From positions 744,001 through 808,000 of the forward strand of contig NZ_SMFU01000008.1 in NCBI RefSeq assembly GCF_004339595.1: 64,000 nt of DNA. The letters run 5' to 3'. The DNA comes from Marinobacterium mangrovicola. Lineage in GTDB: Bacteria > Pseudomonadota > Gammaproteobacteria > Pseudomonadales > Balneatricaceae. Of this stretch, positions 1-8,240 are shown piece by piece. Within the stretch, counting starts at the first letter, position 1, and each line of letters begins with the position of its first letter. The notes beneath the pieces are model-generated. The model made no database searches and was not told the origin of the DNA. It saw only the letters and a program-made list of their open reading frames with translations. A program made the position numbers and the translations under genes.

Positions 1-1
1 G

Positions 2-346
2 GATAAGCCCGGCGATATCATCCATATGACCGACTTTATCGCTGGCCAGGGAAGTCCCCGGCATATCGCTTATTCGGCATCCAAGGCAGCACTGGAAAAC
101 CTGACGCTCTCTTTTGCGGGGCTGCTGGCACCTGGTATCAAGGTCAACAGCATCGCGCCCTCAATGATTATGTTTAACGCGAGTGATGATGAGGCGTACA
201 GAGTCAAAACACTGGCGAAGTCGGCGCTGGGCATAGAGCCGGGAGCTGAAGTGGTGTTTCAGGCAGTGAGTTATCTGCTCGATAACCCTTATGTTACCGG
301 CAGTTGTCTGGAACTTAATGGCGGACGAAACGTCAAAAAGCGATGA
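2..346 (+). CDS. folM: Dihydromonapterin reductase FolM, C-terminal part
   Basis: This is the C-terminal part of a short-chain dehydrogenase; the start lies before the window. The stretch DIIHMTD, the catalytic YxxxK motif (YSASK) followed by AALENLTLSFA, then VNSIAPSMIMFN and a final VTGSCLELNGGR follow the E. coli FolM sequence almost block by block as I remember it. FolM reduces dihydromonapterin (and weakly dihydrofolate) with NADPH in the cytoplasm, making tetrahydromonapterin, the cofactor of phenylalanine hydroxylase. The N-terminal Rossmann glycine motif is not in the window. The next gene is 480 bases away and has its own leader, so no operon is implied. Confidence 0.88.
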   Translation, partial: DKPGDIIHMTDFIAGQGSPRHIAYSASKAALENLTLSFAGLLAPGIKVNSIAPSMIMFNASDDEAYRVKTLAKSALGIEPGAEVVFQAVSYLLDNPYVTGSCLELNGGRNVKKR

Positions 347-593
347 TTAGTGATACCTAATTTAAAACTCCGCATACAAGGCTAGATTGTTGGGTTAAGT
401 GTATTTAATTAATAACACTTCTACCCATTTGGGGTCGGTTTGTCGTAAACGGCAGTATCAATGTCAGGGTAAATGGAGTTATTCGGCAACGCTGTTCATT
501 GTTCAAACAGCCTTGTGCTATATTCCGTCCATGGAAGCTGATCTGTATTCGCCTAATTTAGCGTCAGAATAAGGGAAGCCTTTCAAAACCCGG

Positions 594-678
594 ATCCTTT
601 CTCGAAAAGGCAAACCCCGAGTAATCGGGGGACGCAAAGCCGCGGGTCCCTGTCGGGATGGCCAGGCTATCGAAGGAG
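594..678 (+). promoter_or_regulatory. GEMM-I cyclic-di-GMP riboswitch
   Basis: The sequence carries the conserved GEMM-I core: GGCAAACC at 609-616, a CCCGA/TCGGG stem closed by a GTAA (GNRA) tetraloop, then GGACGCAAAGCC at 630-641, a second GC-rich arm, and the 3' side AGGCTATCGAAGG at 664-676. A short outer P1 helix can form between CCTTT (596-600) and the final CGAAGG. These are the invariant landmarks of the class that binds cyclic di-GMP. It lies 150 bases before the HDOD-domain gene and is read in the same direction, so it should control that gene. The rest of the 347-593 gap shows nothing else recognisable. Confidence 0.88.
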
Positions 679-737
679 AGTGAACTGAGAAGAGTCCACC
701 GCTTCTGAGGATCTGAAGTATGCCGTTTACTTTTGGA

Positions 738-773
738 GACGCTCAGACCTGACAAACTGCTCTGAGCGAGTCT
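738..773 (+). terminator. Hairpin, possible riboswitch expression platform
   Basis: GAC-GCTCAGA (738-747) can pair with TCTGAGC-GA-GTC (761-772), followed by a short TTT. It sits between the riboswitch and the HDOD start codon, where a riboswitch-controlled terminator is expected. The U-tract is weak, so it may instead be an antiterminator partner or only a leader hairpin. Confidence 0.45.
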
Positions 774-825
774 TTGGGTTATAGGTGAACCGGGAATCGG
801 TCACTATTTTAATGACGAGCGCCAT

Positions 826-2097
826 ATGAACAGGGCTGAAACCGGTGGTACCAAGGATTCCGGACCACTGAAAATTCTCTTTATCGACCCGCACTCCGCG
901 TTTGTAACCTGGGGAAGTGGGCTCGTGCAGGAAGGCTGTAATTGGGATGTTGTGCGTAACGACGATCCCCGTAGCGCCCTTCAACTGCTGCGCCAGACCG
1001 CCTTTGATGCGGTTATTGTCGGCGCCATTACCAGTTTTGAGCGCGAAATCGGCATCCTTAAACAGGTGTCTGATATCAAGCCCAAGGTCGCCCGTATACT
1101 GCTGTCGCCACCCTTAAGCTCCGCCAAGCTGGCCAAGGCGCTGGATGTGGTGCATCGCTCTATTTTTCAGGGTGCGAGTATCCAGGAGATCGTCAGTTCC
1201 GTAGAGCAGACGGTGCTGGTTACCCGGCAGCTCTACCGCGATAAGGTGGTGCGCTCGTTTGGAGCGTTTCGCCAGTTACCCTCATCCCCCTCGATCTATC
1301 GCGAGTTGAGTAATGCGCTCAGCAGCGAACGTACCAGCACCCGCGATATCGCAATCATCGTTGAGCGGGATCCGGCCCTGGCAGCACGGATTATTCGCCT
1401 GGTTAACTCCAGCTATTTCGGTCTTAACCGACATATATCCAGCCTGACCGAGGCGCTGACACTCTTGGGTGTGCGCACGGTAAGAGGGCTTGCACTCTCT
1501 GGCCATCTGAACGCTCACTACCCGGATGGCTCCGGCTGGAAGTTGTTTTCCTTTGATCGCATGAATCAGCGCGCGTTGAGTGTTGCGCGGCTGGCGCAGG
1601 AGATCGCAGCCCCGTTTTCCAAGCACAATCCGGCGTTGAAGGATCAGGCGTTTCTTGCGGGTCTGCTGCTGGATGTGGGTATGCTGATGCTGGCTGCGGA
1701 GCAGGGTGAGGGGTATCTGAAAGTAATGCGCTTTGCGGCGCGCAAGAAGCAGCCTTTGCACCTTGTTGAACGCATGGCTTACGGCGTGACTCATGCTGAG
1801 CTTGGGGCTTACCTGCTGGATATGTGGAATCTGTCGCCCCAGGTTGTAGAAGCAGTCATGATGCATCATAACCCTGAGGAGTCAGTTGGGCAGACCTTTA
1901 GCCCTCTATGCGCTGTGCATATTGCGGATGCTTTGCTGCCGACCATCGATAACGAGCTTGGTGTGGATCTGACGGCCACCCTCAGCGAAGAGTATATCGA
2001 ACGGCTTAATGTGAAAGCGCACCTTCCCGGCTGGAAAATGTCTGCTAACGCTTACCGTGTCAGGATGCGTAACGCCGATCAGGTCGAATCCGCCTGA
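826..2097 (+). CDS. HDOD-domain signalling protein with degenerate receiver
   Basis: A 423-residue protein. Residues about 15-130 have the alternating pattern of a response-regulator receiver (KILFID start, FDAVIVGAIT third strand), but the phosphate-accepting aspartate expected near residue 66 is a glycine, so phosphorylation is unlikely. Residues about 150-345 form an HDOD domain (LPSSPSIYRELSNALSS, DPALAARIIRLVNSSYFG, VRTVRGLALSG, LLLDVGMLML, HAELGAYLLDMWNL). HDOD proteins are catalytically inactive relatives of HD phosphodiesterases that relay signals, often with cyclic-di-GMP proteins, in motility, biofilm and stress. No membrane segment is visible. The GEMM-I riboswitch upstream puts it inside the cyclic-di-GMP network. 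A hairpin follows the stop codon. Confidence 0.85.
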   Translation: MNRAETGGTKDSGPLKILFIDPHSAFVTWGSGLVQEGCNWDVVRNDDPRSALQLLRQTAFDAVIVGAITSFEREIGILKQVSDIKPKVARILLSPPLSSAKLAKALDVVHRSIFQGASIQEIVSSVEQTVLVTRQLYRDKVVRSFGAFRQLPSSPSIYRELSNALSSERTSTRDIAIIVERDPALAARIIRLVNSSYFGLNRHISSLTEALTLLGVRTVRGLALSGHLNAHYPDGSGWKLFSFDRMNQRALSVARLAQEIAAPFSKHNPALKDQAFLAGLLLDVGMLMLAAEQGEGYLKVMRFAARKKQPLHLVERMAYGVTHAELGAYLLDMWNLSPQVVEAVMMHHNPEESVGQTFSPLCAVHIADALLPTIDNELGVDLTATLSEEYIERLNVKAHLPGWKMSANAYRVRMRNADQVESA

Positions 2098-2120
2098 ACC
2101 TTTCTGTGTCTTTGCAAACT

Positions 2121-2149
2121 GAACCACCGCTGTTCTGCAGTGGTGGTTC
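2121..2149 (+). terminator. Hairpin after HDOD gene
   Basis: GAACCACC pairs perfectly with GGTGGTTC around a 13-base centre, 24 bases after the HDOD stop. No run of T follows, so it is a terminator-like or mRNA-stabilising hairpin, not a textbook intrinsic terminator. Confidence 0.5.
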
Positions 2150-2618
2150 GAAAATTGCTACGCCTATGATGAGAGCACTTCCGGTGCACCTATTAGCCCA
2201 CAGGAGGATCTAACAGAGGTTGCTTCGAATGCTGGGGCCTCGTTAACGCGAAGCCGCTAAGCGACCAAGCTGGGTAAAGCCGATCAGCATCTAAGAATTT
2301 ATCGGCCTGCCGGCATGTTATGTATTTGATTTTTAATCGAAATACCCAAAAATCTCCGCGTTTCACGCCAGTGCATTCCGCCTTGGCGGGCCCCATCTCT
2401 GATTTATCTCCAATCCGCGTCAGCGGCACATACCCTATCCTCAATCCAGACGTTGGCAGCCTTGGTGTGCTGTTTGCACTCTTTTTGTGCGTAATGCGAC
2501 ACTGGCTGGAAAAACTGAGCTTTTTTGAACCGTTGAGCGGCCTTGGCAACGTTTTGTACGCCGGCTGTTCCGGTGCTCATCTGCGTCTGATCCCGATCCA
2601 CGAGAAGGAGTCAAAACA
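2150..2618. other. Non-coding leader region of ggpPS
   Basis: About 470 bases without a convincing gene. The ORF at 2320-2622 has no recognisable motifs, overlaps the ggpPS start and would be untypical protein, so I do not call it. The region ends in a good ribosome binding site, AAGGAG eight bases before the ATG at 2619. A long leader is plausible for a salt-controlled gene, but no specific operator is visible. Confidence 0.4.
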
Positions 2619-4901
2619 ATGATTTTAGCGACCGATCTGGATGGTACGTTCCTTAGCGGCACTCCCGAAGACCGTGCCCGTCTCTATCAACTGATAAACG
2701 CGCATCCCGGAATCCGTCTGGTTTTTGTCACCGGCCGCGGCCTGGAAGCGGTGATGCCGCTGCTTTCAGATCCGGGTATCCCTGAGCCGGAATACATCAT
2801 CTGTGATGTGGGCGCCACAGTGATCGACGGTGCGACTCTGCAGCCGGTCTCCGAGCTGCTTGAGCAGATAGAGCAGAATTGGCCCGGCGAATTTCCGATT
2901 GTGCAGGCGATGGAAAAGTTCGAGAGCATCCGTCGTCAGGAAGTCCCCCAGACCCGCCGATGCTCCTGGTTCTGTGAACGTGATGCGGTGACCGACGAGG
3001 TACGTCAGATCGCTGAGGACCTGGGCTGTGACCTGCTGTACTCCTCCAACTACTACCTGGATTTTCTGCCCAAGGGAGCCAACAAGGGCGCGACGCTGAA
3101 CCGTCTGGTTAGCTTCATGGAAGAGCAGCCGGATGATGTGCTCTGTGCCGGCGATACCCTGAACGATCTGCCGATGCTCGATGGTACTTTCAAGGGAGTC
3201 TGTGTCGGTGGATCCGAGCAGAGCCTGTTGGAAGCTACCGAGAAGAACGCCTGGATTCTGCATACAGAGGAACCCGGCTGTGGCGGCATCCTCGAAGCGA
3301 TGAGCCATTTCGGTTTCCTCGGGCCTCAGGGTGTGGCTCATGAGGGCTTTGATGATACCGAGCGCGGTACCTCGGACCTAGTGATGGTTTATCACCGCCT
3401 GCCCTATGAAGAGGTGCGCGAGAAGGGCAAGGTTCGACGCCAGCCGCACAGTTCGCCGAACGGCATTTTGCCGACCCTGCTGAGTTTCTTTGGCGATGGG
3501 ACTCGCGGTGCCTGGATAGCCTGGAGTATCGATGATGGCACCGAAGATCCTTTCGTCACCCACACCAGCGTCGATAAGGAAGCCTATCCGAACCTCATTT
3601 GCTCACGTGTTCCGTTGATCAAAGAGGACGTGGATATCTTTTACAAACGCTTCTCCAAGGAGGCGTTCTGGCCCATGCTTCATACCTTCTGGGAGCGCGC
3701 TGAGTTCCGTGAGGATCATTGGGAGGTGTTCTGCGACGTCAACCGCAAGTTTGCGGAGAAAGCTGCAGAAGAGGCCGCCGAGGGGGCTCTGGTCTGGATC
3801 CATGATTACAACCTCTGGATGGTGCCGGCATACCTGCGCGAGCGCCGCCCGGATCTCAAGATCGCGTTCTTCCACCACACTCACTTCCCGTCTGCAGATA
3901 TCTTCAACGTGGTGCCCTGGCGCCGTGAGATCGTCGGTAGTCTGCTGCAGTGCGACTACGTCGGCTTCCATATCCCGCGTCAGGTGGAAAACTTTGTCGA
4001 TGTGGTGCGCGGAGTCATGCCGTTCCAGGTGCAGGAGCGTCAGCCCTGTGCGCCGCGTTTCCTGACTTACGGCTGTGCCGCGGGTCTGGGTGAAATGACC
4101 ACCGAAATTGAAACGACGCATCGCACCATTCGACTCGGTGCCCACCCGGTGGGGCTGGATATAGACCGCATGAAGCAGGCGTTGGATTCCCGTGCCTATC
4201 GCAAGCAGAAGCGTTTGCTGGAAGAGGATGTGGGCGTCAAAGGTGAAGGCAAGGTCATTCTGTCCGTGGAGCGGCTGGACTACACCAAAGGGGTGCTGCC
4301 GAAATTGCTGGCGTTCGAGAAAATGCTCGATGCCCACCCGGATATGATCAATGAAGTCACGCTGGTGATCATCTGTGTGCCTGCGGCGCAGGAGATTAAG
4401 GTCTACCAGGAGCTGGTAGCCGATATCGAACAGGCAGTAGGGCGTATTAATGGCCGCTTCGCCCAGGTGGGCTGGACGCCGATCCGCTACTACTATCGTG
4501 GCTTCCCGATGCAGCAGCTAACCGCCTTTTATGAGCGGGCCGACGTGATGTGGATTACGCCGCTGCGTGATGGTCTGAACCTGGTCGCGAAAGAGTTTGT
4601 TGCTATTCAGGGGCTAACCGAAGGGGCCGGGCGGCTTGTGCTGTCAGAGTTCACCGGTGCGGCGGCTGAGCTGCATGGTGCGCTGCTGACCAACCCGCAC
4701 GACCTCCATGATCTCGCGGAGCGCTGTTACCAGGGGCTGGTGATGACGCCGAGTGAAGCCGCCACCCGTATCCGCCTGCTTTACGATATCGTCACTTATC
4801 ACGATATCCGTCGTTGGGGCGCCGAGTTTATCGCTGGCGCACGCAACGAGGAGAAAGAGCCGGAGCCCACGGAGCTGGAGGCGTTGATCACACCGGCCTG
4901 A
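2619..4901 (+). CDS. ggpPS: Bifunctional glucosylglycerol-phosphate synthase/phosphatase
   Basis: A 760-residue two-domain enzyme. Residues 1-240 are a HAD phosphatase of the sucrose-phosphatase type, with DLDGT at 6-10 (D6 the expected nucleophile), a TGRG strand, and GDTLNDLPML near residue 180 as the metal-binding end. From about residue 252 (MVYHRLPYEE, SSPNGILPTLLSFF) to 745 it is a GT20 glycosyltransferase, closer to cyanobacterial glucosylglycerol-phosphate synthase than to OtsA. The pair transfers glucose from ADP-glucose to glycerol 3-phosphate and removes the phosphate, giving the compatible solute glucosylglycerol. An enzyme with this N-terminal phosphatase layout is known from Stenotrophomonas rhizophila. 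Fused trehalose-6-phosphate synthase/phosphatase is the main alternative, but there the phosphatase is usually C-terminal. Confidence 0.82.
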   Translation: MILATDLDGTFLSGTPEDRARLYQLINAHPGIRLVFVTGRGLEAVMPLLSDPGIPEPEYIICDVGATVIDGATLQPVSELLEQIEQNWPGEFPIVQAMEKFESIRRQEVPQTRRCSWFCERDAVTDEVRQIAEDLGCDLLYSSNYYLDFLPKGANKGATLNRLVSFMEEQPDDVLCAGDTLNDLPMLDGTFKGVCVGGSEQSLLEATEKNAWILHTEEPGCGGILEAMSHFGFLGPQGVAHEGFDDTERGTSDLVMVYHRLPYEEVREKGKVRRQPHSSPNGILPTLLSFFGDGTRGAWIAWSIDDGTEDPFVTHTSVDKEAYPNLICSRVPLIKEDVDIFYKRFSKEAFWPMLHTFWERAEFREDHWEVFCDVNRKFAEKAAEEAAEGALVWIHDYNLWMVPAYLRERRPDLKIAFFHHTHFPSADIFNVVPWRREIVGSLLQCDYVGFHIPRQVENFVDVVRGVMPFQVQERQPCAPRFLTYGCAAGLGEMTTEIETTHRTIRLGAHPVGLDIDRMKQALDSRAYRKQKRLLEEDVGVKGEGKVILSVERLDYTKGVLPKLLAFEKMLDAHPDMINEVTLVIICVPAAQEIKVYQELVADIEQAVGRINGRFAQVGWTPIRYYYRGFPMQQLTAFYERADVMWITPLRDGLNLVAKEFVAIQGLTEGAGRLVLSEFTGAAAELHGALLTNPHDLHDLAERCYQGLVMTPSEAATRIRLLYDIVTYHDIRRWGAEFIAGARNEEKEPEPTELEALITPA

Positions 4902-4934
4902 TTGGAAGTCGGCAAAGGGCAGCCGGTCCCGCCG

Positions 4935-6140
4935 CTATTCGGCGGGTTCCGGTGCCGGACCCATCTGCAGCAGCAGGCGAACGGCTGGCGCCAGCAACGC
5001 GCAGGCAAACATCACCATTGTCATCGGTAGCGGTGTGCCATCAGCAAACAGGCTGGTGACCGAGCCTGCCATTGCGCCGAAAGCGAATCCGCAGGCGCCC
5101 ATAAGAGCGGTCGCTGTGGCACTGTTGCGAGGGAAAAAGTCGGTGATCCCGGCCATGGAGTTGGCACTGACCAGCCCGTGACAGCCGAAGAACAGCATCA
5201 CTAGCGGAATGAACAGGAAAATGTTCAGCGCGTCGCCGCCAAAGGTAACAAACAGCAGCAGTCCCGCACCGGTAATCAGCTGGATCACCTGGCCACCGAG
5301 TAGCAGCTTGCGTGGAGCGTGCTTTGCCAGCAGGCGGATATTGAGCTTGTTCATCACCAATACAGAGAAGACGTTCGCACCGAAAGCGAAGGGGTAGACC
5401 GTCTCCGACAGGTTGAAGTATCCCATGTAGACCGAGGGTGAGCTGGTGATAAAGGCAAACAGGCTGCCATAGCCGAAACAGGCTGAGGCAAGGTATCCCA
5501 CTGCGTGGCGGTTCTTTAACACCATCCAGTAACGTTTTATCGCATTGGGCCGGTCTTTCTGCACCACGCGAGTCTCAGGCAGCGACCGGTAGATTACGAA
5601 AGCGATGATGGCACCGTAGATCAGCAGCAATCCGAAGATCATATGCCAGCCCAGGGTTTGCAGGACCAGGCTGCCCAGCACGGGAGCCATCAACGGTGCG
5701 AGCATCAGAATGACAGCCATGCGTGACAGGGTTTGGGCGCTTTCCCGGCCGCTGTACAGGTCGCGAACAATCGCGGGCGTATTCACCACGGTCATTCCGC
5801 CACCCAGAGCCTGGAGAATGCGGAAACACCAGAGCCACTCCACGTTGGGGGTGAACATGATCGCCAGTGAGCCGGTAAGAAACAGGCTAAGGCCGGTAAA
5901 GATGCCGATACGGCGGCCGAAGTGATCGGAGAAGGGACCACCGAACAGCTGGCCCATAGAGAAACCGAACAGGAAGAAACTGATCGACAGTTCCACCTGA
6001 TGGACGCTGGCTCCCAGCGATTCAGCAATGGTCGGTACCGCCGGCAGATAAGCATCAGTGGCCAGAGGCGCCAGTGCTGTCAGTGCCGCAAGAATAAAGA
6101 GAAAGCCCGGTATATGTAGGCTTTTCGTGCCTGCTGTCAT
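4935..6140 (-). CDS. Bcr/CflA-family multidrug MFS transporter
   Basis: A 401-residue inner-membrane protein with twelve predicted hydrophobic segments. The N-terminus carries the hallmarks of the Bcr/CflA drug:proton antiporters: ATDAYLPAVPTIA after helix 1, GQLFGGPFSDHFGRR between helices 2 and 3, and RILQALGGG in helix 4. It should export small toxic compounds using the proton gradient. GGAG six bases before the ATG supports the start. It is divergent from a TetR-family gene, with a palindrome between them, the usual layout of a locally repressed efflux pump. It converges on ggpPS with a 33-base gap, and a GC-rich inverted repeat (near 4930-4946) spans its stop codon and may end both transcripts. 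Confidence 0.88.
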   Translation of the reverse strand: MTAGTKSLHIPGFLFILAALTALAPLATDAYLPAVPTIAESLGASVHQVELSISFFLFGFSMGQLFGGPFSDHFGRRIGIFTGLSLFLTGSLAIMFTPNVEWLWCFRILQALGGGMTVVNTPAIVRDLYSGRESAQTLSRMAVILMLAPLMAPVLGSLVLQTLGWHMIFGLLLIYGAIIAFVIYRSLPETRVVQKDRPNAIKRYWMVLKNRHAVGYLASACFGYGSLFAFITSSPSVYMGYFNLSETVYPFAFGANVFSVLVMNKLNIRLLAKHAPRKLLLGGQVIQLITGAGLLLFVTFGGDALNIFLFIPLVMLFFGCHGLVSANSMAGITDFFPRNSATATALMGACGFAFGAMAGSVTSLFADGTPLPMTMVMFACALLAPAVRLLLQMGPAPEPAE

Positions 6141-6290
6141 TCATGACTCCGAAAAAGTAAAGGCTCCGGTACCCTGTACGGCGAACCCGGAATAAGCGAA
6201 TGTGAGTGGTGAAACGGCACTGAAGGTTTTAACTGGCGAGCCTGAATGTCGTTATGGGTGGCCCAAGACCTGTGCTTCGGGGTAAAATGA

Positions 6291-6307
6291 TAATGTAATA
6301 TACATTA
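6291..6307. promoter_or_regulatory. Palindromic operator between efflux gene and tetR
   Basis: TAATGTA-ATA-TACATTA is a perfect 7-bp inverted repeat with a 3-base centre, in the divergent promoter region and rich enough in AT to overlap a -10 element. This is the size and position expected for a TetR-family dimer site. Assignment to the neighbouring regulator is inference. Confidence 0.6.
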
Positions 6308-6421
6308 CACTATTGATCTGCGTCCAGTACCTGACTTGAACCGTCTGATATAAGGGTACAGCTACAACGCTACGATGATTCAGACGGGTGACCAGTGCGG
6401 ATGCCCGACCGGTGGAAGAGT

Positions 6422-7072
6422 ATGAGCAATCCTGAACAGTGCAACGACAATCAGGCGATGACTCCCAAAGGGCGTGAGCGTCAGCGGCGTATTCTGGACG
6501 CGGCCCGGGAGGTGTTTCTTGAACAGGGTTTTGAAAACGCCAGTATCGGCGAGATCATGAAACGGGCCGGTGGCTCCATGAGTACACTGTATCGCTGTTT
6601 CGGCAACAAGCTGGGTTTGTTTGAAGCGATGATGCAGCAGGCCACCAATGACCTCTTCGACAGCGTGGATGATCGTGTCGTTTGGCATGATGGGCTGGAA
6701 GAGGGGCTCAGAAGTTTTGGCCGCCGGTTCATAGAACAGATCAATACCCCCAATGCTATCGCCCTGTTTCGCCTGGTTATCTCCGTCAATGGTGCCGACC
6801 GTGAGGATATTCAGCGGATCTTCTATGCCAATGGTCCCGGCCGAGTGCGTAGCCGGCTGACCGAGTTTCTGAGCGCGCAGGCGGATAAAGGGCGTATTAA
6901 CGTCGATAGCTGTGAGTTAGCCGCCGGACAGTTCATTGATCTGATTAAGGAACCCTGGCATCAGCAGGCGCTGTTCGGCGTTTCTTACCCTTCTGACCTG
7001 CCGGAGAAAAGCCTGGAGCAGGGGATTGCGCTATTCCTCAATGGCGTAAAGGCCAAGGATGTTGATGCTTGA
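6422..7072 (+). CDS. TetR/AcrR-family transcriptional regulator
   Basis: A 216-residue repressor. The N-terminal helix-turn-helix is clear: RQRRILDAAREVFLEQGF, then ASIGEIMKRAGGSMSTLYRCFGNKLGLFEAMM, the standard TetR DNA-binding signature with the aromatic residue of helix 3. The C-terminal half is an all-helical ligand and dimer domain with no recognised specificity. I chose the ATG at 6422 over an upstream in-frame GTG at 6395 because a GGAAG-like site precedes it and the extra residues look non-family, though spacing is short. Divergence from the Bcr/CflA transporter suggests it represses that pump and possibly itself. Confidence 0.88.
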   Translation: MSNPEQCNDNQAMTPKGRERQRRILDAAREVFLEQGFENASIGEIMKRAGGSMSTLYRCFGNKLGLFEAMMQQATNDLFDSVDDRVVWHDGLEEGLRSFGRRFIEQINTPNAIALFRLVISVNGADREDIQRIFYANGPGRVRSRLTEFLSAQADKGRINVDSCELAAGQFIDLIKEPWHQQALFGVSYPSDLPEKSLEQGIALFLNGVKAKDVDA

Positions 7073-7080
7073 ATGAAAAA

Positions 7081-7113
7081 AGGCCGGTGAGGCGAAACGC
7101 CAGCCACCGGCCT
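7081..7113 (-). terminator. Strong hairpin after tetR; U-tract on the minus strand
   Basis: AGGCCGGTG-A-GGCG pairs with CGCC-AGC-CACCGGCCT around an AAA loop. Seven A residues precede it on the plus strand, giving a poly-U tail only for minus-strand transcripts, while tetR ends nine bases before it. It may act in both directions; for minus-strand RNA it would stop read-through from the hydrogenase operon. The rest of the 7114-7412 gap holds no recognisable element. Confidence 0.6.
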
Positions 7114-7412
7114 GGGAAGAAAAAGGATATGATCTTTGAGTCTAGCAGCAATGGACGATCGGATGAAACGGCTGCAACAGCGCGGAAAAAGAGTAGCTGA
7201 AAGCAAGTTACTGAACGCCTCTACTACTGATTGAATATTGGTCAATCTTCGCAAATTCGTGTAGAAAATTTCACCAATAAAAAGACTGACAACCCGCCTT
7301 TCGGGGGCTTACAATTCGCCCCGCTTCTGATCAGTCGGCCAGGTTCCTGGCCCAGTTGCTTAACGCCCCGTTTCGGTGATCCGCCGGCGGGCTTGAATCC
7401 AGAGAAATACCA

Positions 7413-8240
7413 ATGCAGTGCGTATCGTTTGATGCGTTTCGTACGCTCGGCTTGCCGAATGTCCGCTATATCAAACCGGAACATATGTTTCGGCACAAGG
7501 CGGAGATCAGGGACGCTGAGTGGGTGCTTTTCCCCGAGTACTGGCAACTCGGCGGTGTTCTTTTCGGTTTGAAAGGTCGGATCTTTCCCAGTCTGGCGAC
7601 CTATATGGTTGGTCATGACAAGGTAGAGATGAGCCGTGCTTTCGAGATGGTCGCGCCGGGCAATACGCCCTGGACGCTGATCGAACCGAATACCGAAAGT
7701 GGCGCGGAACGTATTTTGTCGCAGATGGCGCTACCCTTCGTTGCCAAATTGCCAAAGGCGTCGATGGGGCAGGGCGTGTGGTTGATACGTACGGTACAGG
7801 ACTGGAACGCTTATCGTAGTTGCACGGACGTGCTTTATGCACAGGAATGGCTGCCGATCGACCGTGATCTGAGGATCATCGTTGTTGGTGAGCGGGTGGT
7901 AAGTGGTTTCTGGCGATTGCAGGGTTTCGACGGATTCCTGAATAACCTGTCTCAGGGAGGCAGGGTTGATGGCAAGACACCGATACCTGAAGCGGCAATG
8001 GAACTGGCGTTAACTCTGGCGAAAAAGCTGGGTGTTAACCATGCCGGTTTCGATATCGCGATGGTGGATGGCCATCCCTATGTACTGGAGTTCAACCGGT
8101 TGTTTGGCAATACCGGCCTGCCGGGTCTGAACGAGAAAGTGACGGAAGCAATTAAAGAGTACCTGATCGCCCAGGATCATTCAGATGACCCGGATGACGA
8201 TCCCAAAGAACCCACACCACCGTTGAAGGTTGCTGTATGA
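7413..8240 (+). CDS. RimK-like ATP-grasp protein
   Basis: A 275-residue protein with an ATP-grasp fold. The recognisable parts are PFVAKLPKASMGQGVWLI (ATP-binding lysine and glycine loop), YAQEWLPIDRDLRIIVVGERVVSGFWR (nucleotide and central strand) and GFDIAMVDGHPYVLEFNRLFGNTGLPG (metal-binding acidic and asparagine end). RimK-type members join amino acids or carboxylates to amines using ATP; the substrate here is unknown. The N-terminal 90 residues (MQCVSFDAFRTLGLPNVRYIKPEHMF) match nothing I know. No strong ribosome binding site precedes the ATG. Its last 64 bases overlap, in antisense, the 3' end of the hydrogenase protease gene, so both reading frames share that DNA. Confidence 0.75.
   Translation: MQCVSFDAFRTLGLPNVRYIKPEHMFRHKAEIRDAEWVLFPEYWQLGGVLFGLKGRIFPSLATYMVGHDKVEMSRAFEMVAPGNTPWTLIEPNTESGAERILSQMALPFVAKLPKASMGQGVWLIRTVQDWNAYRSCTDVLYAQEWLPIDRDLRIIVVGERVVSGFWRLQGFDGFLNNLSQGGRVDGKTPIPEAAMELALTLAKKLGVNHAGFDIAMVDGHPYVLEFNRLFGNTGLPGLNEKVTEAIKEYLIAQDHSDDPDDDPKEPTPPLKVAV

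Noticed and set aside
2320-2622. 100-codon frame before ggpPS
   Set aside because: Untypical composition, no motif, and it runs over the ribosome binding site and start of ggpPS.
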